DNA of 64,000 bases from Hymenobacter sp. 5317J-9 (GTDB lineage: Bacteria > Bacteroidota > Bacteroidia > Cytophagales > Hymenobacteraceae). A program made the translations under genes and the position numbers. Below the pieces are notes generated by a model, which was given only the letters and a program-made list of their open reading frames with translations, searched no databases and was not told the origin of the DNA. The number at the start of each line of letters is the position of its first letter. Positions within the stretch are counted from its first letter, which is position 1. Of this stretch, positions 40,853-49,844 are shown one piece after another. The DNA lies in contig NZ_CP095050.1 in assembly GCF_022921075.1 (NCBI RefSeq), positions 4,340,001 to 4,404,000 of the forward strand, in the 5' to 3' direction.

Positions 40853-40871
40853 ATCTTCAAAAACCACTTTT

Positions 40872-41444
40872 ATGAAAAGCCTCGAGATTGTAGGGTTTAA
40901 AAGAGCGAATCTCGGTAAGACGGACGCCAAGGCATTGCGCCTCGACGCCCAAGTACCGTGCGTGTTGTATGGCGGCAAAGAGACCGTGCACTTCTCCGTG
41001 CCCGCTATCCTGTTCCGCGAGTTGTTGTACACGCCGGAGGCTCACATTGTGGACCTGAACGTGGAAGGCACCACCTACCGCGCCATCGTGCAGGACGCCC
41101 AATTCCACCCCGTGAACGAAATGCTCCTCCACGTTGACTTCCTCGAGTTGGAAGAAGGCAAAGAGGTGAAAATGGACATCCCCGTGAAGTACGTGGGCGT
41201 GTCGCCGGGCGTGCTGGCCGGCGGCAAGCTGGTGAGCAAGCTGCGCAAAGTGAAAGTGCGCGCTACCGCCGACAACCTCCCCGACTACGTGGAAGTGAAC
41301 ATCAGCGGCCTCGAACTCGGCAAATCCATCAAGGTGGGCGCCGTGGAGCCGAAGAACTACACCATCCTGACCAACGCCGCTGCTCCGATTGCGACCATCG
41401 CCATCCCGCGTGCGCTGAAAGGCGAAATGGCTGCCAACAAGTAA
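40872..41444 (+). CDS. rplY: 50S ribosomal protein L25 (Ctc form)
   Basis: 5S-rRNA-binding protein of 190 residues: the N-terminal L25 domain (SLEIVGFKRANLGKTDAKAL, VPCVLYGGKETVHFSV) and the C-terminal beta domain of the TL5/CTC type (DIPVKYVGVSPGVLAGGKLV, LPDYVEVNISGLELGKSIKV). Precedes pth, the common rplY-pth order. Its leader carries a terminator-like hairpin, suggesting control by attenuation or autoregulation. Confidence 0.96.
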   Translation: MKSLEIVGFKRANLGKTDAKALRLDAQVPCVLYGGKETVHFSVPAILFRELLYTPEAHIVDLNVEGTTYRAIVQDAQFHPVNEMLLHVDFLELEEGKEVKMDIPVKYVGVSPGVLAGGKLVSKLRKVKVRATADNLPDYVEVNISGLELGKSIKVGAVEPKNYTILTNAAAPIATIAIPRALKGEMAANK

Positions 41445-41510
41445 TTCTGCCCCACGGAGTCGACGAATTTTCGAATTGGTCGGATTTTGTGGACGACTTA
41501 CTGCTGTTTC

Positions 41511-41547
41511 AAAAAAGCCGCTCCAATTTTGGGGCGGCTTTTTATTT
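41511..41547 (+). terminator. Terminator of rplY
   Basis: AAAAAGCCGCTCC pairs with GGGGCGGCTTTTT (one G-U), followed by a T-rich run. It separates rplY from pth. Confidence 0.8.
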
Positions 41548-41587
41548 ATTGCGCCCGGCTTACTGCCTGTTTAGTTTTTCTGCTATT

Positions 41588-42154
41588 ATGAAATTTCTGG
41601 TTCTCTGTCTGGGCAATATCGGGCCCGAATATGCCGACACGCGGCACAACATCGGCTTCATGGTGGCAGATTTTCTGGCGGCCAAATTCGATGCGCCGCG
41701 CTTTGAAATAGGCCGCCACGCCTTCACCACCGAAATCAAACACAAAGGCCATACATACGTGCTGGTGAAGCCCACCACCTACATGAACCTCAGCGGGAAA
41801 GCCGCCGCGCACTGGCTGGCCACGCTGAAAATCCCGGTCGAAAACATGGTGGTCGTGACCGACGACCTGGCCCTGCCCTTTGGCAAGCTGCGGCTGAAAG
41901 GCCAGGGCTCGGCCGGCGGCCACAACGGCCTGAAAGACATTCAGGCCACTTTGGGCACCGATGTATATGCCCGCCTACGCTTTGGCGTGGACGCTAACTT
42001 TCCGAAAGGCCGGCAGGTAGACTATGTATTGAACCCGTTTTCGGCCGACGAATTAATTGAACTGCCGACCCGCGTCGAGAAAGCCGCCGATGCCGTGCTG
42101 GCATTTGGTGCGCTGGGCCTGGAACGGGCCATGAATGTCGTGAATGTGAAGTAG
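41588..42154 (+). CDS. pth: Peptidyl-tRNA hydrolase
   Basis: Recycles peptidyl-tRNA released from stalled ribosomes. 188 residues from ATG 41588 (MKFLVLCLGNIGPEYADTRH with catalytic His20, then NIGFMVADFL). Further motifs: KPTTYMNLSG, VVTDDLALPFGKLRLKG and GSAGGHNGLKDI. Length normal. A strong terminator follows. Confidence 0.96.
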   Translation: MKFLVLCLGNIGPEYADTRHNIGFMVADFLAAKFDAPRFEIGRHAFTTEIKHKGHTYVLVKPTTYMNLSGKAAAHWLATLKIPVENMVVVTDDLALPFGKLRLKGQGSAGGHNGLKDIQATLGTDVYARLRFGVDANFPKGRQVDYVLNPFSADELIELPTRVEKAADAVLAFGALGLERAMNVVNVK

Positions 42155-42160
42155 CCGATT

Positions 42161-42220
42161 CACGTTGCAAAAAGAAAGGCCGACCGCAATAATGCGGTCG
42201 GCCTTTCTTTTTGCAACGTG
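42161..42220. terminator. Long bidirectional terminator, pth / metG
   Basis: Perfect 28-base arms (42161-42188 and 42193-42220) with a 4-base loop contain GAAAGGCCGACCGCA. Inner A/T tracts (AAAAAG and CTTTTT) give a U-run after the GC stem in both directions. Confidence 0.92.
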
Positions 42221-42225
42221 GTTAT

Positions 42226-44268
42226 TTATGCCACGCCGCTGCCGTTGCGCACGGGCGCACTGGGCTGCATCAGGGCGAGGGTACCGTCGGCATTTTCAGC
42301 CATGAGCAGCATGCCCTGGCTCTTGATGCCTTTGATTTCACGCGGGGCCAGGTTGAGCAGCACCTGCACCTGCTGCCCTACGAGGGCTTCAGGAATAAAA
42401 TATTCGGCAATGCCGCTCACGATGGTGCGCTGCTCCAGGCCCACATCAACGGTAAGCTTCAGCAGCTTTTTGGTTTTAGCAACTTTTTCGGCGGCCACGA
42501 TGGTGGCCACGCGCAAATCCATCGCGCCAAAATCATCAAATGATACGTCCGATTTAGCGGGCGTGACGGGCGTGTTGGCCAGTTGATTTTCCTTTTTGGT
42601 ATCCAGCAGCTTTTGCACCTGGGCTTCCACCACGGCATCCTCAATTTTGGCGAATAGCAGGGCTGCTTCGCGCAATTGATGGCCGGCTTTCAGAGTATCG
42701 CGGCGGCCGGCGCTGGCCCAGTTGCCCAACTCCATATCAAGCATATTGGCCAGTTTCTGCGCCGATTCGGGCAGGAAGGGCTCCAGCACCGGAGCCAGGG
42801 CGGCGGCAATTTGCAGGGCTACGTGCAGCACCGTACCGGTGCGTGCGGCATCGGTTTTAATCAGGTGCCAGGGCTGCGTTTCGGCGAGGTATTTATTGCC
42901 TAAGCGGGCCAAGTTCAGCACTTCGGCCAAGGCGTCGCGGAAACGATAATTTTCAATCAGCTCGCCAATTTTCGCGGGAAATTCGGCGAACTGCGCAAAT
43001 GCTTCCTCATCAATGGGCTGCAATTTTCCCAATTCCGGCACTTTGCCTTCAAAGAATTTGTGCGTCAGCACGGCGGCCCGGTTCACAAAATTGCCGAGCG
43101 TGGCCACCAATTCGTTGTTGTTCCGGGCCTGAAAATCTTTCCAGGTAAAATCGTTGTCTTTCGTTTCGGGCGCGTTGGCGCACAGCACGTAGCGCAGCAC
43201 GTCGGCCTGGCCGGGGAAGTCGGCCAGATATTCGTGCAGCCACACCGCCCAGTTGCGCGAGGTGCTGATTTTGTCGCCTTCCAGATTCAGAAATTCATTG
43301 GCCGGCACGTTGTCCGGCAGCACGTAGTCGCCGTGCGCTTTAAGCATTACCGGAAAAATAATGCAGTGAAAAACGATGTTGTCTTTGCCAATGAAATGCA
43401 CCAATTTGGAATCCTTGTCTTTCCAATAGGTCTCCCACTCATTGGGGAATGCTTCCTTAGTAGCCGAGATGTAGCCAATGGGCGCATCAAACCACACATA
43501 CAGCACTTTACCTTCGGCGCCGGGCACCGGCACGGGCACGCCCCAATCCAGGTCGCGCGTCACGGCGCGGGGGTGCAGACCCTGGTCAATCCAGGATTTG
43601 CACTGGCCGTACACGTTGGTTTTCCAGTCGTTTTTGTGGCCTTCAATTATCCATTCGCGCAGCCAGGGCTCGTATTGGTCGAGGGGCAAAAACCAGTGTT
43701 TGGTATCGCGCAACACGGGGTGCGCGCCGCTGAGCATGCTGCGCGGATTAATTAGTTCCGTGGGGCTGAGTGAGGTGCCGCAACGCTCGCACTGGTCGCC
43801 ATAGGCGTTTTCGTTGCCGCAATTGGGGCAGGTGCCCACGATGTAGCGGTCGGCCAGGAATTGTTGCGCCGACTCGTCGAAATATTGTTGCGTGGTCTGC
43901 TCAATGAATTTGCCCTCGTTATTGAGCTTGGTAAAAAACCCGCTCGACACCTCGGCGTGCGTGGCCGACGACGTGCGCGAATACACGTCGAACGACACGT
44001 TGAATTCCTTAAACGAATCGCGAATGAGGGCGTGGTATTTATCCACCACTTGCTGCGGCGTCACGCCTTCTTTCTGGGCGCGAATGGTAATGGGTACGCC
44101 GTGCTCGTCGGAGCCGCAAATAAATTTCACGTCGCGTCCCGCCGAGCGCAGGTAGCGCACATAAATATCGGCCGGTAAATAAACGCCCGCCAGGTGGCCA
44201 ATGTGCACCGGGCCATTGGCATAAGGCAACGCAGCGGTGACGGTGTAGCGTTTAGGAAGAGAAGACAT
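42226..44268 (-). CDS. metG: Methionyl-tRNA synthetase
   Basis: Class I aminoacyl-tRNA synthetase, 680 residues. HIGH motif in [13 protein letters not shown], zinc knuckle [23 protein letters not shown]-loop as KISTSRNW, anticodon-binding domain ([20 protein letters not shown]) and a C-terminal EMAP/Trbp tRNA-binding domain ([20 protein letters not shown]). The C-terminal extension is common in dimeric MetG. The upstream 230 bp are AT-rich and shared with the divergent histone-like gene. Confidence 0.98.
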   Translation of the reverse strand: MSSLPKRYTVTAALPYANGPVHIGHLAGVYLPADIYVRYLRSAGRDVKFICGSDEHGVPITIRAQKEGVTPQQVVDKYHALIRDSFKEFNVSFDVYSRTSSATHAEVSSGFFTKLNNEGKFIEQTTQQYFDESAQQFLADRYIVGTCPNCGNENAYGDQCERCGTSLSPTELINPRSMLSGAHPVLRDTKHWFLPLDQYEPWLREWIIEGHKNDWKTNVYGQCKSWIDQGLHPRAVTRDLDWGVPVPVPGAEGKVLYVWFDAPIGYISATKEAFPNEWETYWKDKDSKLVHFIGKDNIVFHCIIFPVMLKAHGDYVLPDNVPANEFLNLEGDKISTSRNWAVWLHEYLADFPGQADVLRYVLCANAPETKDNDFTWKDFQARNNNELVATLGNFVNRAAVLTHKFFEGKVPELGKLQPIDEEAFAQFAEFPAKIGELIENYRFRDALAEVLNLARLGNKYLAETQPWHLIKTDAARTGTVLHVALQIAAALAPVLEPFLPESAQKLANMLDMELGNWASAGRRDTLKAGHQLREAALLFAKIEDAVVEAQVQKLLDTKKENQLANTPVTPAKSDVSFDDFGAMDLRVATIVAAEKVAKTKKLLKLTVDVGLEQRTIVSGIAEYFIPEALVGQQVQVLLNLAPREIKGIKSQGMLLMAENADGTLALMQPSAPVRNGSGVA

Positions 44269-44411
44269 ACGTAAACTGAAAAATAAAACAACTCATTGAG
44301 CGCGCAGCTAAAACACGCGCAAACAATGATTGCAAAGAGAAAGAAACATTAAAAACTATCGGTTTTAAATCAACTTAAAACCAACAAAACCGTTTGACAA
44401 GCAATTCATTT

Positions 44412-44419
44412 TACATTTG
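44412..44419 (+). promoter_or_regulatory. -7 box of the histone-like gene
   Basis: TACATTTG, exact TAnnTTTG, in an AT-rich stretch; a TTTG lies 15 bases upstream, shorter than the usual 19. The ATG is 80 bases downstream. Confidence 0.5.
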
Positions 44420-44499
44420 AACGCGGCGTATTCACACCGACGTACAAATAAGCGCTTCTCTTCTGCCTTTCTTCACCTTCATCAACCATTTTTTTTCAC

Positions 44500-45198
44500 A
44501 TGAAAAAACCTGCTTCTCCGACTCAAACGGAAAAACGCGCGAAACGCACGCCGGAAGAAAAAGCGGCCCGCAAATCGGCAAAAAATGCCGGACGCGCCAA
44601 GTCCGAACTGAACGATGACCGGGCCAGCCGCAAAGCCAGCCAGAAAAAATCGCTCAAATCGGCCGCCAAGCAATTGCAGAAAGAGTTGAACAACCGCATG
44701 AGTGAGGTGGTGACTCGCATCCGCAAAGAAACGAAAGCCAAGCTGAAGGAAGTGGTGAAGGAAGCCACGCGTCGCCTCGACGTGGATACGGAGCGCATGT
44801 TTGAGGAAGCCCTGCACACCATTGTGCGGCACTACGACTCGGTGGCCGGCAGCGGCAGCACCGCAGGTGCCGCCAACGTCGCCGCCGATGACAGCACCAC
44901 CAGCCGCGGCCGCAAAAAAAGCCAAACCCTGAACAAAGACGGCTCGCCGCGCAAACCCCGCGCCACGCGCGCCGACGCAGGCGCTGCCAGCAGCAACGAA
45001 GCTGCTCCGGCCGCCACTGGCACACGCGGCCGCAAGCCAGCCGCCGCCGCGGGAGCCCGGCGTGGCCGGCCCGCGGCAGCAGCTGCCACCGGTGCGCGCC
45101 GCGGCCCTAAGCCCCGCGCCCAGGCCAGCACCGCGCCCGAAGCCAACGACGTAATGAACTCAGCCGATAGCCCTGGCACCGGCGAAATCAGCGCATAG
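44500..45198 (+). CDS. Histone-H1-like basic protein with AT-hook-like repeats
   Basis: 232 residues in three parts. Residues 1-65 are very Lys/Arg/Ala-rich (KRAKRTPEEKAARKSAKNAG). Residues 45-110 are a long amphipathic helix or coiled coil (LQKELNNRMSEVVTRIRKET, KLKEVVKEATRRLDVDTERM). Residues 125-232 are low-complexity with RGRK, RGRP and GPKP motifs (TRGRKPAAAAGARRGRPAAA) resembling AT-hooks and eukaryotic H1 tails. This is the shape of bacterial histone-H1-like or AlgP-like DNA-binding proteins. It probably binds DNA nonspecifically; this is inferred from composition. Confidence 0.78.
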   Translation: MKKPASPTQTEKRAKRTPEEKAARKSAKNAGRAKSELNDDRASRKASQKKSLKSAAKQLQKELNNRMSEVVTRIRKETKAKLKEVVKEATRRLDVDTERMFEEALHTIVRHYDSVAGSGSTAGAANVAADDSTTSRGRKKSQTLNKDGSPRKPRATRADAGAASSNEAAPAATGTRGRKPAAAAGARRGRPAAAAATGARRGPKPRAQASTAPEANDVMNSADSPGTGEISA

Positions 45199-45220
45199 CG
45201 CCACTATTGCCTCCGCAACC

Positions 45221-45255
45221 AAAAGCCCGCTTCTGACATCAGGAGCGGGCTTTTT
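45221..45255. terminator. Bidirectional terminator
   Basis: AAAAGCCCGCT pairs with AGCGGGCTTTT, with A and T tracts on both ends. It lies between the histone-like gene (+) and the small lipoprotein gene (-). Confidence 0.9.
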
Positions 45256-45281
45256 GCAATGTGCGATGTGATGAGCGCAGG

Positions 45282-45629
45282 CTACGGGCGGCGCGCCGTG
45301 TCGAGGGGGGCGGGATAGTTTAACTGCCGAATGCGGGTTTCGGGCGAGGTGGTGTTAGCGTCGTTGGTGTTCACGCTTTCGATGCGCTTTTGCCGGTTGA
45401 TGTCGGAGGCCTGCTCGCCGAGACGCACGCGGTTAGGCGTGGCGTCGGGCACGGCCGAGCTGGTGCCCGCCCCGTTGCCGTTGTAGATGGCGCGGCGGTC
45501 GGCGTCGGAGTTCACTTGCGTGGGCGTGGCGGTTTCGGCCGTTTGCTCGGTGGCCGTGCAGCTCACCAGCGCCACCGCCAGGCCGGCAGCCGCTCCCAGG
45601 CGGAAGCCTATTATTCTACAGTTCAACAT
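45282..45629 (-). CDS. Small hypothetical lipoprotein
   Basis: 115 residues from ATG 45629 with a lipoprotein signal (GAAAGLAVALVSC, Cys near residue 24). The mature part is polar and Asn/Thr-rich (TATEQTAETATPTQVNSDAD, INRQKRIESVNTNDANTTSP), with no family recognised. Probably a membrane-anchored unstructured peptide. The frame upstream of 45629 overlaps the DUF3050 gene and is not coding. Confidence 0.72.
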   Translation of the reverse strand: MLNCRIIGFRLGAAAGLAVALVSCTATEQTAETATPTQVNSDADRRAIYNGNGAGTSSAVPDATPNRVRLGEQASDINRQKRIESVNTNDANTTSPETRIRQLNYPAPLDTARRP

Positions 45630-45709
45630 GGACAGCGCCGGTATAGCGCAGCCAGAGGCGGCTGCGCCCTTCAAACGCAGACCCGGCCCGGCTGGTTCGG
45701 GGCGGTGCG

Positions 45710-46501
45710 CTACGCCAGCGCGGGGCGGGCGCCGGCCAGCTTCACGCCGTCCCAGAGGGCCATGCGGGCTTCGAGGCAGCGCACCACCACCTGCTGGGCC
45801 TCCAGCCAGCGCTCGGGATAGTCGGCGCACAGCTCGCGCACCATTTGCCGGGCCAGCGGGGCGTGCACGTCCTCGTCGAGCTCGATGTGGCGGTTGAGGT
45901 AGTAGGTGAACGTGTCGAGCTGGCCAGGAAATCGCGTGCTCAGGTCGTCCACCAATTGGCGAAACATGTCCGGGATTAAATCCTCACGGCCGAAGGTGAA
46001 GGCCGCGGCCACCGCGTGGGGCCGCCCCCCACGGATAATGTCGAACGTCGTGAGCACAAACTCGCGCACCGATTCCGGCACCTGGGCCGCTTCCAAGGCC
46101 CGCTCCACAGTGTCGCCGGCCGCCACGGCAGCCACCAGGCGGCGAATGGGGCCCGTGTCGGCGCCGCATTCGTCCATGGCGCGCACGTAGAGTTCGAAAT
46201 GGCTGGTGGCGTGGCCCGCCGGGTCCACGTCGGACTCCTCTTCGAGCACGATTTCGTTGATGAGGCGCCGCATGGCCGAGTTGGCGGTGGGCACCCAAGG
46301 CACCTGCACGCAGGTCAGGTCGCCCTGCAGGGCCTTGAGCAGCGACATAAAGTCCCACACCGCAAACACGTGGTGCTCCATAAAGCGCCGCAGGTCGGCC
46401 ATGGACTGAATGCCGCGGTACAGGCTATTATTGAGCAGCAGGCGGCGCGTAGGTGCTATTTCCTGCTGCAGAAATTCGATGGGGTCAGAGGTAGTTTCCA
46501 T
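45710..46501 (-). CDS. DUF3050 domain protein (heme-oxygenase-like fold)
   Basis: 263 residues from ATG 46501. Typical DUF3050 stretches: NNSLYRGIQSMADLRRFMEH, HVFAVWDFMSLLKALQGDLT, INEIVLEEESDVDPAG, HATSHFELYVRAM, AAAFTFGREDLIPDMFRQLV and TYYLNRHIELDEDVHAPLAR. The repeated His/Glu pairs in helices (EHHVFAVWDF, RHIELDEDVH) suggest a heme-oxygenase-like or di-iron metal site. Biochemical role unknown. A 21-codon frame extension upstream lacks conservation. Confidence 0.85.
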   Translation of the reverse strand: METTSDPIEFLQQEIAPTRRLLLNNSLYRGIQSMADLRRFMEHHVFAVWDFMSLLKALQGDLTCVQVPWVPTANSAMRRLINEIVLEEESDVDPAGHATSHFELYVRAMDECGADTGPIRRLVAAVAAGDTVERALEAAQVPESVREFVLTTFDIIRGGRPHAVAAAFTFGREDLIPDMFRQLVDDLSTRFPGQLDTFTYYLNRHIELDEDVHAPLARQMVRELCADYPERWLEAQQVVVRCLEARMALWDGVKLAGARPALA

Positions 46502-46589
46502 AGGGAGAGAAGAAAAATTATAATTTTTCTCAGAGAGATATTCCTGCAACAGCACGTCCATAAGAGCAGGCTGCCTAGATTCATCAACG

Positions 46590-46622
46590 AAAAAGGCCCG
46601 GTGAGTGGTTCTCGCCGGGCCT
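46590..46622 (-). terminator. Terminator of msrB
   Basis: AGGCCCGGTGAG pairs with CTCGCCGGGCCT, preceded on the plus strand by A5, which gives a U-run on the minus strand. Confidence 0.85.
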
Positions 46623-46659
46623 CTGTTTTGTGAATTTTCCTATAATAATACAGGAAGGT

Positions 46660-47214
46660 CTACTTTTTCTTCTCAAACACCAGGGCGTTGCCGTCCATGC
46701 AGTAGCGCTGGCCGGTGGGCTTGGGGCCGTCGTCGAACACGTGGCCGAGGTGGCCGCCGCACTTGGCGCACACTATTTCGTCGCGGCTCATGCCGAAGGT
46801 GTTGTCTGAAGCCACTTTCACGCTGTTGTCGGTGGCCGGAGCGTAGAAACTGGGCCAGCCGGTGCCCGACTCAAACTTGGTATCGGAGGTAAAAAGCAGG
46901 TTGTGGTCAGCGGCGCAGTAATAGGTGCCGGCGGCGTGATTGTCGTGGTATTTGCCGGTAAAGGCGCGCTCGGTGCCCTTTTCACGCAGGATGTAGTACT
47001 GGTCGGGCGTGAGCAGTTTTTTCCACTCGGCTTCGGTGTGGCGCACCGGAAATTCGTCGGGCTTGCCGGTCACGGGCTTGGGCTGAAAGTAGGTTTTGCC
47101 GGCCGCCGCGCGAGCCGCCGCGGGCGTGTTAGCGGCCACGTCGGCGCGCTTCTGCGAGCAGGCGGTGTCGAGCGTGAACAGGGAAACGAGCAGGAGCAAC
47201 AAGGAAAAGCGCAT
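46660..47214 (-). CDS. msrB: Peptide-methionine (R)-S-oxide reductase, exported
   Basis: 184 residues with a lipoprotein-like signal (RFSLLLLLVSLFTLDTAC, then SQKR) and an MsrB domain: AEWKKLLTPDQYYILREKGT, FESGTGWPSFYAP, CAKCGGHLGHVFDDGP and the catalytic Cys in RYCMDGNAL. It reduces Met-R-sulfoxide in exported proteins. Of the usual four zinc ligands one appears replaced: the first pair reads YYCAADHN (near 46900-46920), with Asp in place of the second Cys. The export signal suggests a periplasmic or membrane-anchored repair enzyme. Confidence 0.92.
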   Translation of the reverse strand: MRFSLLLLLVSLFTLDTACSQKRADVAANTPAAARAAAGKTYFQPKPVTGKPDEFPVRHTEAEWKKLLTPDQYYILREKGTERAFTGKYHDNHAAGTYYCAADHNLLFTSDTKFESGTGWPSFYAPATDNSVKVASDNTFGMSRDEIVCAKCGGHLGHVFDDGPKPTGQRYCMDGNALVFEKKK

Positions 47215-47415
47215 GAGCAGGAATGGGCTGGGGTGATGGTAAGTCAACATACGGCACGGTGCCGGGGTTCGGACTGCGGGATAGACGAAAACCAGGCGGG
47301 AACCTTACAGTGGTCCTAAGCCATTTAAGGCGACGCGCTTGGCGGTGCGGCCGGCGGCCGGAGCGGGCCGGTTGTTAAACATTGATTACCACAAGGCTTT
47401 GCGCCATTTTTTCCG

Positions 47416-47423
47416 TACCTTTG
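47416..47423 (+). promoter_or_regulatory. -7 box of typA
   Basis: TACCTTTG, exact consensus, 20 bases before the typA ATG. Confidence 0.55.
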
Positions 47424-47443
47424 CACCCGCAAAACCAACCCAT

Positions 47444-49255
47444 ATGGCCCAGAATATCCGGAACATTGCCATCATCGCTCACGTTGACCACGGCAAGACC
47501 ACCCTGGTGGATAAGATTATCCACGCATCTAAAATTTTCGACGCCCACCAGCAGTTCGACGACCTCATCCTCGACAACAACGACCTGGAGCGCGAGCGTG
47601 GCATCACCATCGTTTCCAAAAACGTGTCGGTGCGCTACAAAGACGTTAAAATCAACATCATCGACACCCCTGGTCACGCCGACTTTGGCGGCGAGGTAGA
47701 GCGCGTGTTGAAGCTGGCCGACGGCGTGCTGCTGCTCGTGGATGCCTTTGAGGGCGCCATGCCGCAGACGCGTTTCGTGCTGGGCAAAGCCATTGATTTG
47801 GGCCTGAAGCCCATCGTGGTGGTAAACAAAGTGGACAAAGAAAACTGCCGTCCCGACGAGGTGCACGAGCAGGTGTTCGACCTGATGTTCAACCTCGGGG
47901 CCTCGGAAGACCAGCTTGATTTCGTGACCCTGTACGGCTCGTCGAAGCAGGGCTGGATGAGCACCGACTGGAAGGTAAAAACCGACAACATCACCCCGCT
48001 GCTCGACGCGGTGCTGGAGTCGATTCCGCCGGCGCCGGCCCTGGAAGGCACGCCTCAGATGCAGATTACCTCGCTCGACTACTCGTCGTTCGTGGGTCGT
48101 ATCGCCATCGGCCGTGTGCACCGCGGCACCCTGCGCGAAGGCGCCAACATGAGCCTGATGAAGGCCGATGGCACCATCAAAAAGGTGAAAATTCGCGAGC
48201 TGCACGTGTTTGAAGGCCTGGGCCGCAACAAAGTGAGCGAAGTGAACAGCGGCGAAATCTGCGCCGTGTCGGGCATCGAAGGCTTCGACATTGGCGACAC
48301 GCTGGCCGACTTCGAGAATCCGGAGGCGCTGGAGCGCATCAGCATCGACGAGCCAACGATGAACATGCTGTTCACCATCAACAACTCGCCGTTTTTCGGC
48401 AAGGAGGGCAAGTTTGTGACCTCGCGCCACCTGCGCGACCGCCTGTTCAAGGAAACCGAGAAAAACCTGGCCCTGCGCGTGCAAGTGACCGACAAAGAGG
48501 ATACGTTCCTCGTGTTCGGCCGCGGCATTCTGCACTTGTCGGTGCTCATCGAGACCATGCGTCGCGAGGGCTACGAGCTGCAAGTGGGTCAGCCGCAGGT
48601 AATCTTCAAGGAGGACGACAACGGCAAGCGTCTGGAGCCGATGGAACTGCTCGTGGTGGACGTGCCTGAGGAAACCGCCGGCAAGGTGATTGAGCTGGTG
48701 AGCATGCGCAAGGGCGAAATGACCATCATGGAGCCCAAAGGCGACCTGCAACACCTCGAATTCCGCATCCCGAGCCGCGGCCTGATTGGCCTGCGCAACA
48801 ACGTGCTGACGGCTACTGGCGGCGAGGCCATCATGAACCACCGCTTCATCGATTTCGAAGAGCACAAGGGCACCATCCCCGGCCGCATCGCGGGCTCGCT
48901 GATTTCGCTGGAGACCGGTCCCGGCACCGCTTACACCATCGACAAGATGCAGGACCGCGGCGCGTTCTTCGTGGACCCGGGCGAGGAAGTGTACGCCGGC
49001 CAGGTAATCGGCGAGCACACCCGCCCCAACGACCTGACCATCAACATCCAGAAAGGCAAGAAGCTGACCAACATGCGCGCTTCCGGTTCGGACGACAACG
49101 CCAAGATTGTGCCCAAGCGCCAGTTCTCGCTGGAAGAAGCCATGGAATACATCCAGAAGGATGAGTACCTGGAAGTGACGCCGAAGTCGATTCGCATGCG
49201 CAAGATTCTGCTCGACGAGAACGAGCGTCTGCGCTACGCCAAGCAGGCCGACTAA
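47444..49255 (+). CDS. typA: Translational GTPase TypA/BipA
   Basis: Ribosome-binding GTPase of the EF-G superfamily, 603 residues from ATG 47444. G1 AHVDHGKTTL, G2 ERERGITI, G3 DTPGHADF, G4 VVNKVDK; then the domain II/III segments and the TypA C-terminus (GLIGLRNNVLTATGGEAIMN, DPGEEVYAGQVIGEHTRPND). It assists 50S assembly and growth under stress and cold. The start after a -7 box at 47416 excludes the upstream frame. Length is standard. Confidence 0.97.
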   Translation: MAQNIRNIAIIAHVDHGKTTLVDKIIHASKIFDAHQQFDDLILDNNDLERERGITIVSKNVSVRYKDVKINIIDTPGHADFGGEVERVLKLADGVLLLVDAFEGAMPQTRFVLGKAIDLGLKPIVVVNKVDKENCRPDEVHEQVFDLMFNLGASEDQLDFVTLYGSSKQGWMSTDWKVKTDNITPLLDAVLESIPPAPALEGTPQMQITSLDYSSFVGRIAIGRVHRGTLREGANMSLMKADGTIKKVKIRELHVFEGLGRNKVSEVNSGEICAVSGIEGFDIGDTLADFENPEALERISIDEPTMNMLFTINNSPFFGKEGKFVTSRHLRDRLFKETEKNLALRVQVTDKEDTFLVFGRGILHLSVLIETMRREGYELQVGQPQVIFKEDDNGKRLEPMELLVVDVPEETAGKVIELVSMRKGEMTIMEPKGDLQHLEFRIPSRGLIGLRNNVLTATGGEAIMNHRFIDFEEHKGTIPGRIAGSLISLETGPGTAYTIDKMQDRGAFFVDPGEEVYAGQVIGEHTRPNDLTINIQKGKKLTNMRASGSDDNAKIVPKRQFSLEEAMEYIQKDEYLEVTPKSIRMRKILLDENERLRYAKQAD

Positions 49256-49328
49256 TTATTCTCAATTGAATAGTTTTGGGAAGGGCGCGGCTTTGGTCGC
49301 GCCCTTTTTCATTCACCCCCGCCCCAAT

Positions 49329-49844
49329 ATGAACCAAGAAAATCTGAGCCGCTTTGTGCAGCTTTTTACGTTGAATGACGCCGCGGCTACCCAGCGCGTG
49401 AGCGAGCGGCTGGCGCTGGCGCTGCAACGCCCGGCGGCTTACCAGGAGCAGTTTGCCGAGGAATTGGAGGAGCGCGGCATTACGGCCGTGCTGCCCGAGC
49501 CGGAACTGCGCGCCGTGGCGCTGATTGACGCGCTGCTGGCCGAGGAGCTGGTGTGGGAAAGCGACTGGCAAGACCCCGCCGCCGACCTGGTGTATGGCCT
49601 CAATGAAACCCTAACCCAACAGGGCCGGGCCATGCGGGTGGGCGAACCCGCGCCGGGACGCACTGCCGTGACCGGCCCCGATGCCCTGGACCTGCTGCAA
49701 GACCTGCTGGAGCCCCTTGGCCTGGCGCTGGTGCTGTTGACGCTGGATAGCGACGCCTACGCCTTGACCGTGGTGGCCGATGCCCAAGCCGAGGAATCCC
49801 GCCAGCTGGCTCAGGAATTGGGCTTCGGTGTAACGGTTTACTAA
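49329..49844 (+). CDS. Hypothetical protein downstream of typA
   Basis: 171 residues from ATG 49329. Acidic, with alternating helices: LSRFVQLFTLNDAAATQRVS, ITAVLPEPELRAVALIDALL, LVWESDWQDPAADLVYGLN, LLEPLGLALVLLTLDSDAYA. The WESDWQD segment and overall layout suggest DUF6630, but this is a weak recollection. No signal peptide or membrane helix. It follows typA by 73 bp and overlaps the TrmH-type gene by four bases at the 3' end. Confidence 0.7.
   Translation: MNQENLSRFVQLFTLNDAAATQRVSERLALALQRPAAYQEQFAEELEERGITAVLPEPELRAVALIDALLAEELVWESDWQDPAADLVYGLNETLTQQGRAMRVGEPAPGRTAVTGPDALDLLQDLLEPLGLALVLLTLDSDAYALTVVADAQAEESRQLAQELGFGVTVY

Noticed and set aside
47375-49018. 547-codon antisense frame over typA
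   Set aside because: Same artefact: typA motifs on the plus strand are complete, and the antisense translation has no recognisable domain or start signal.
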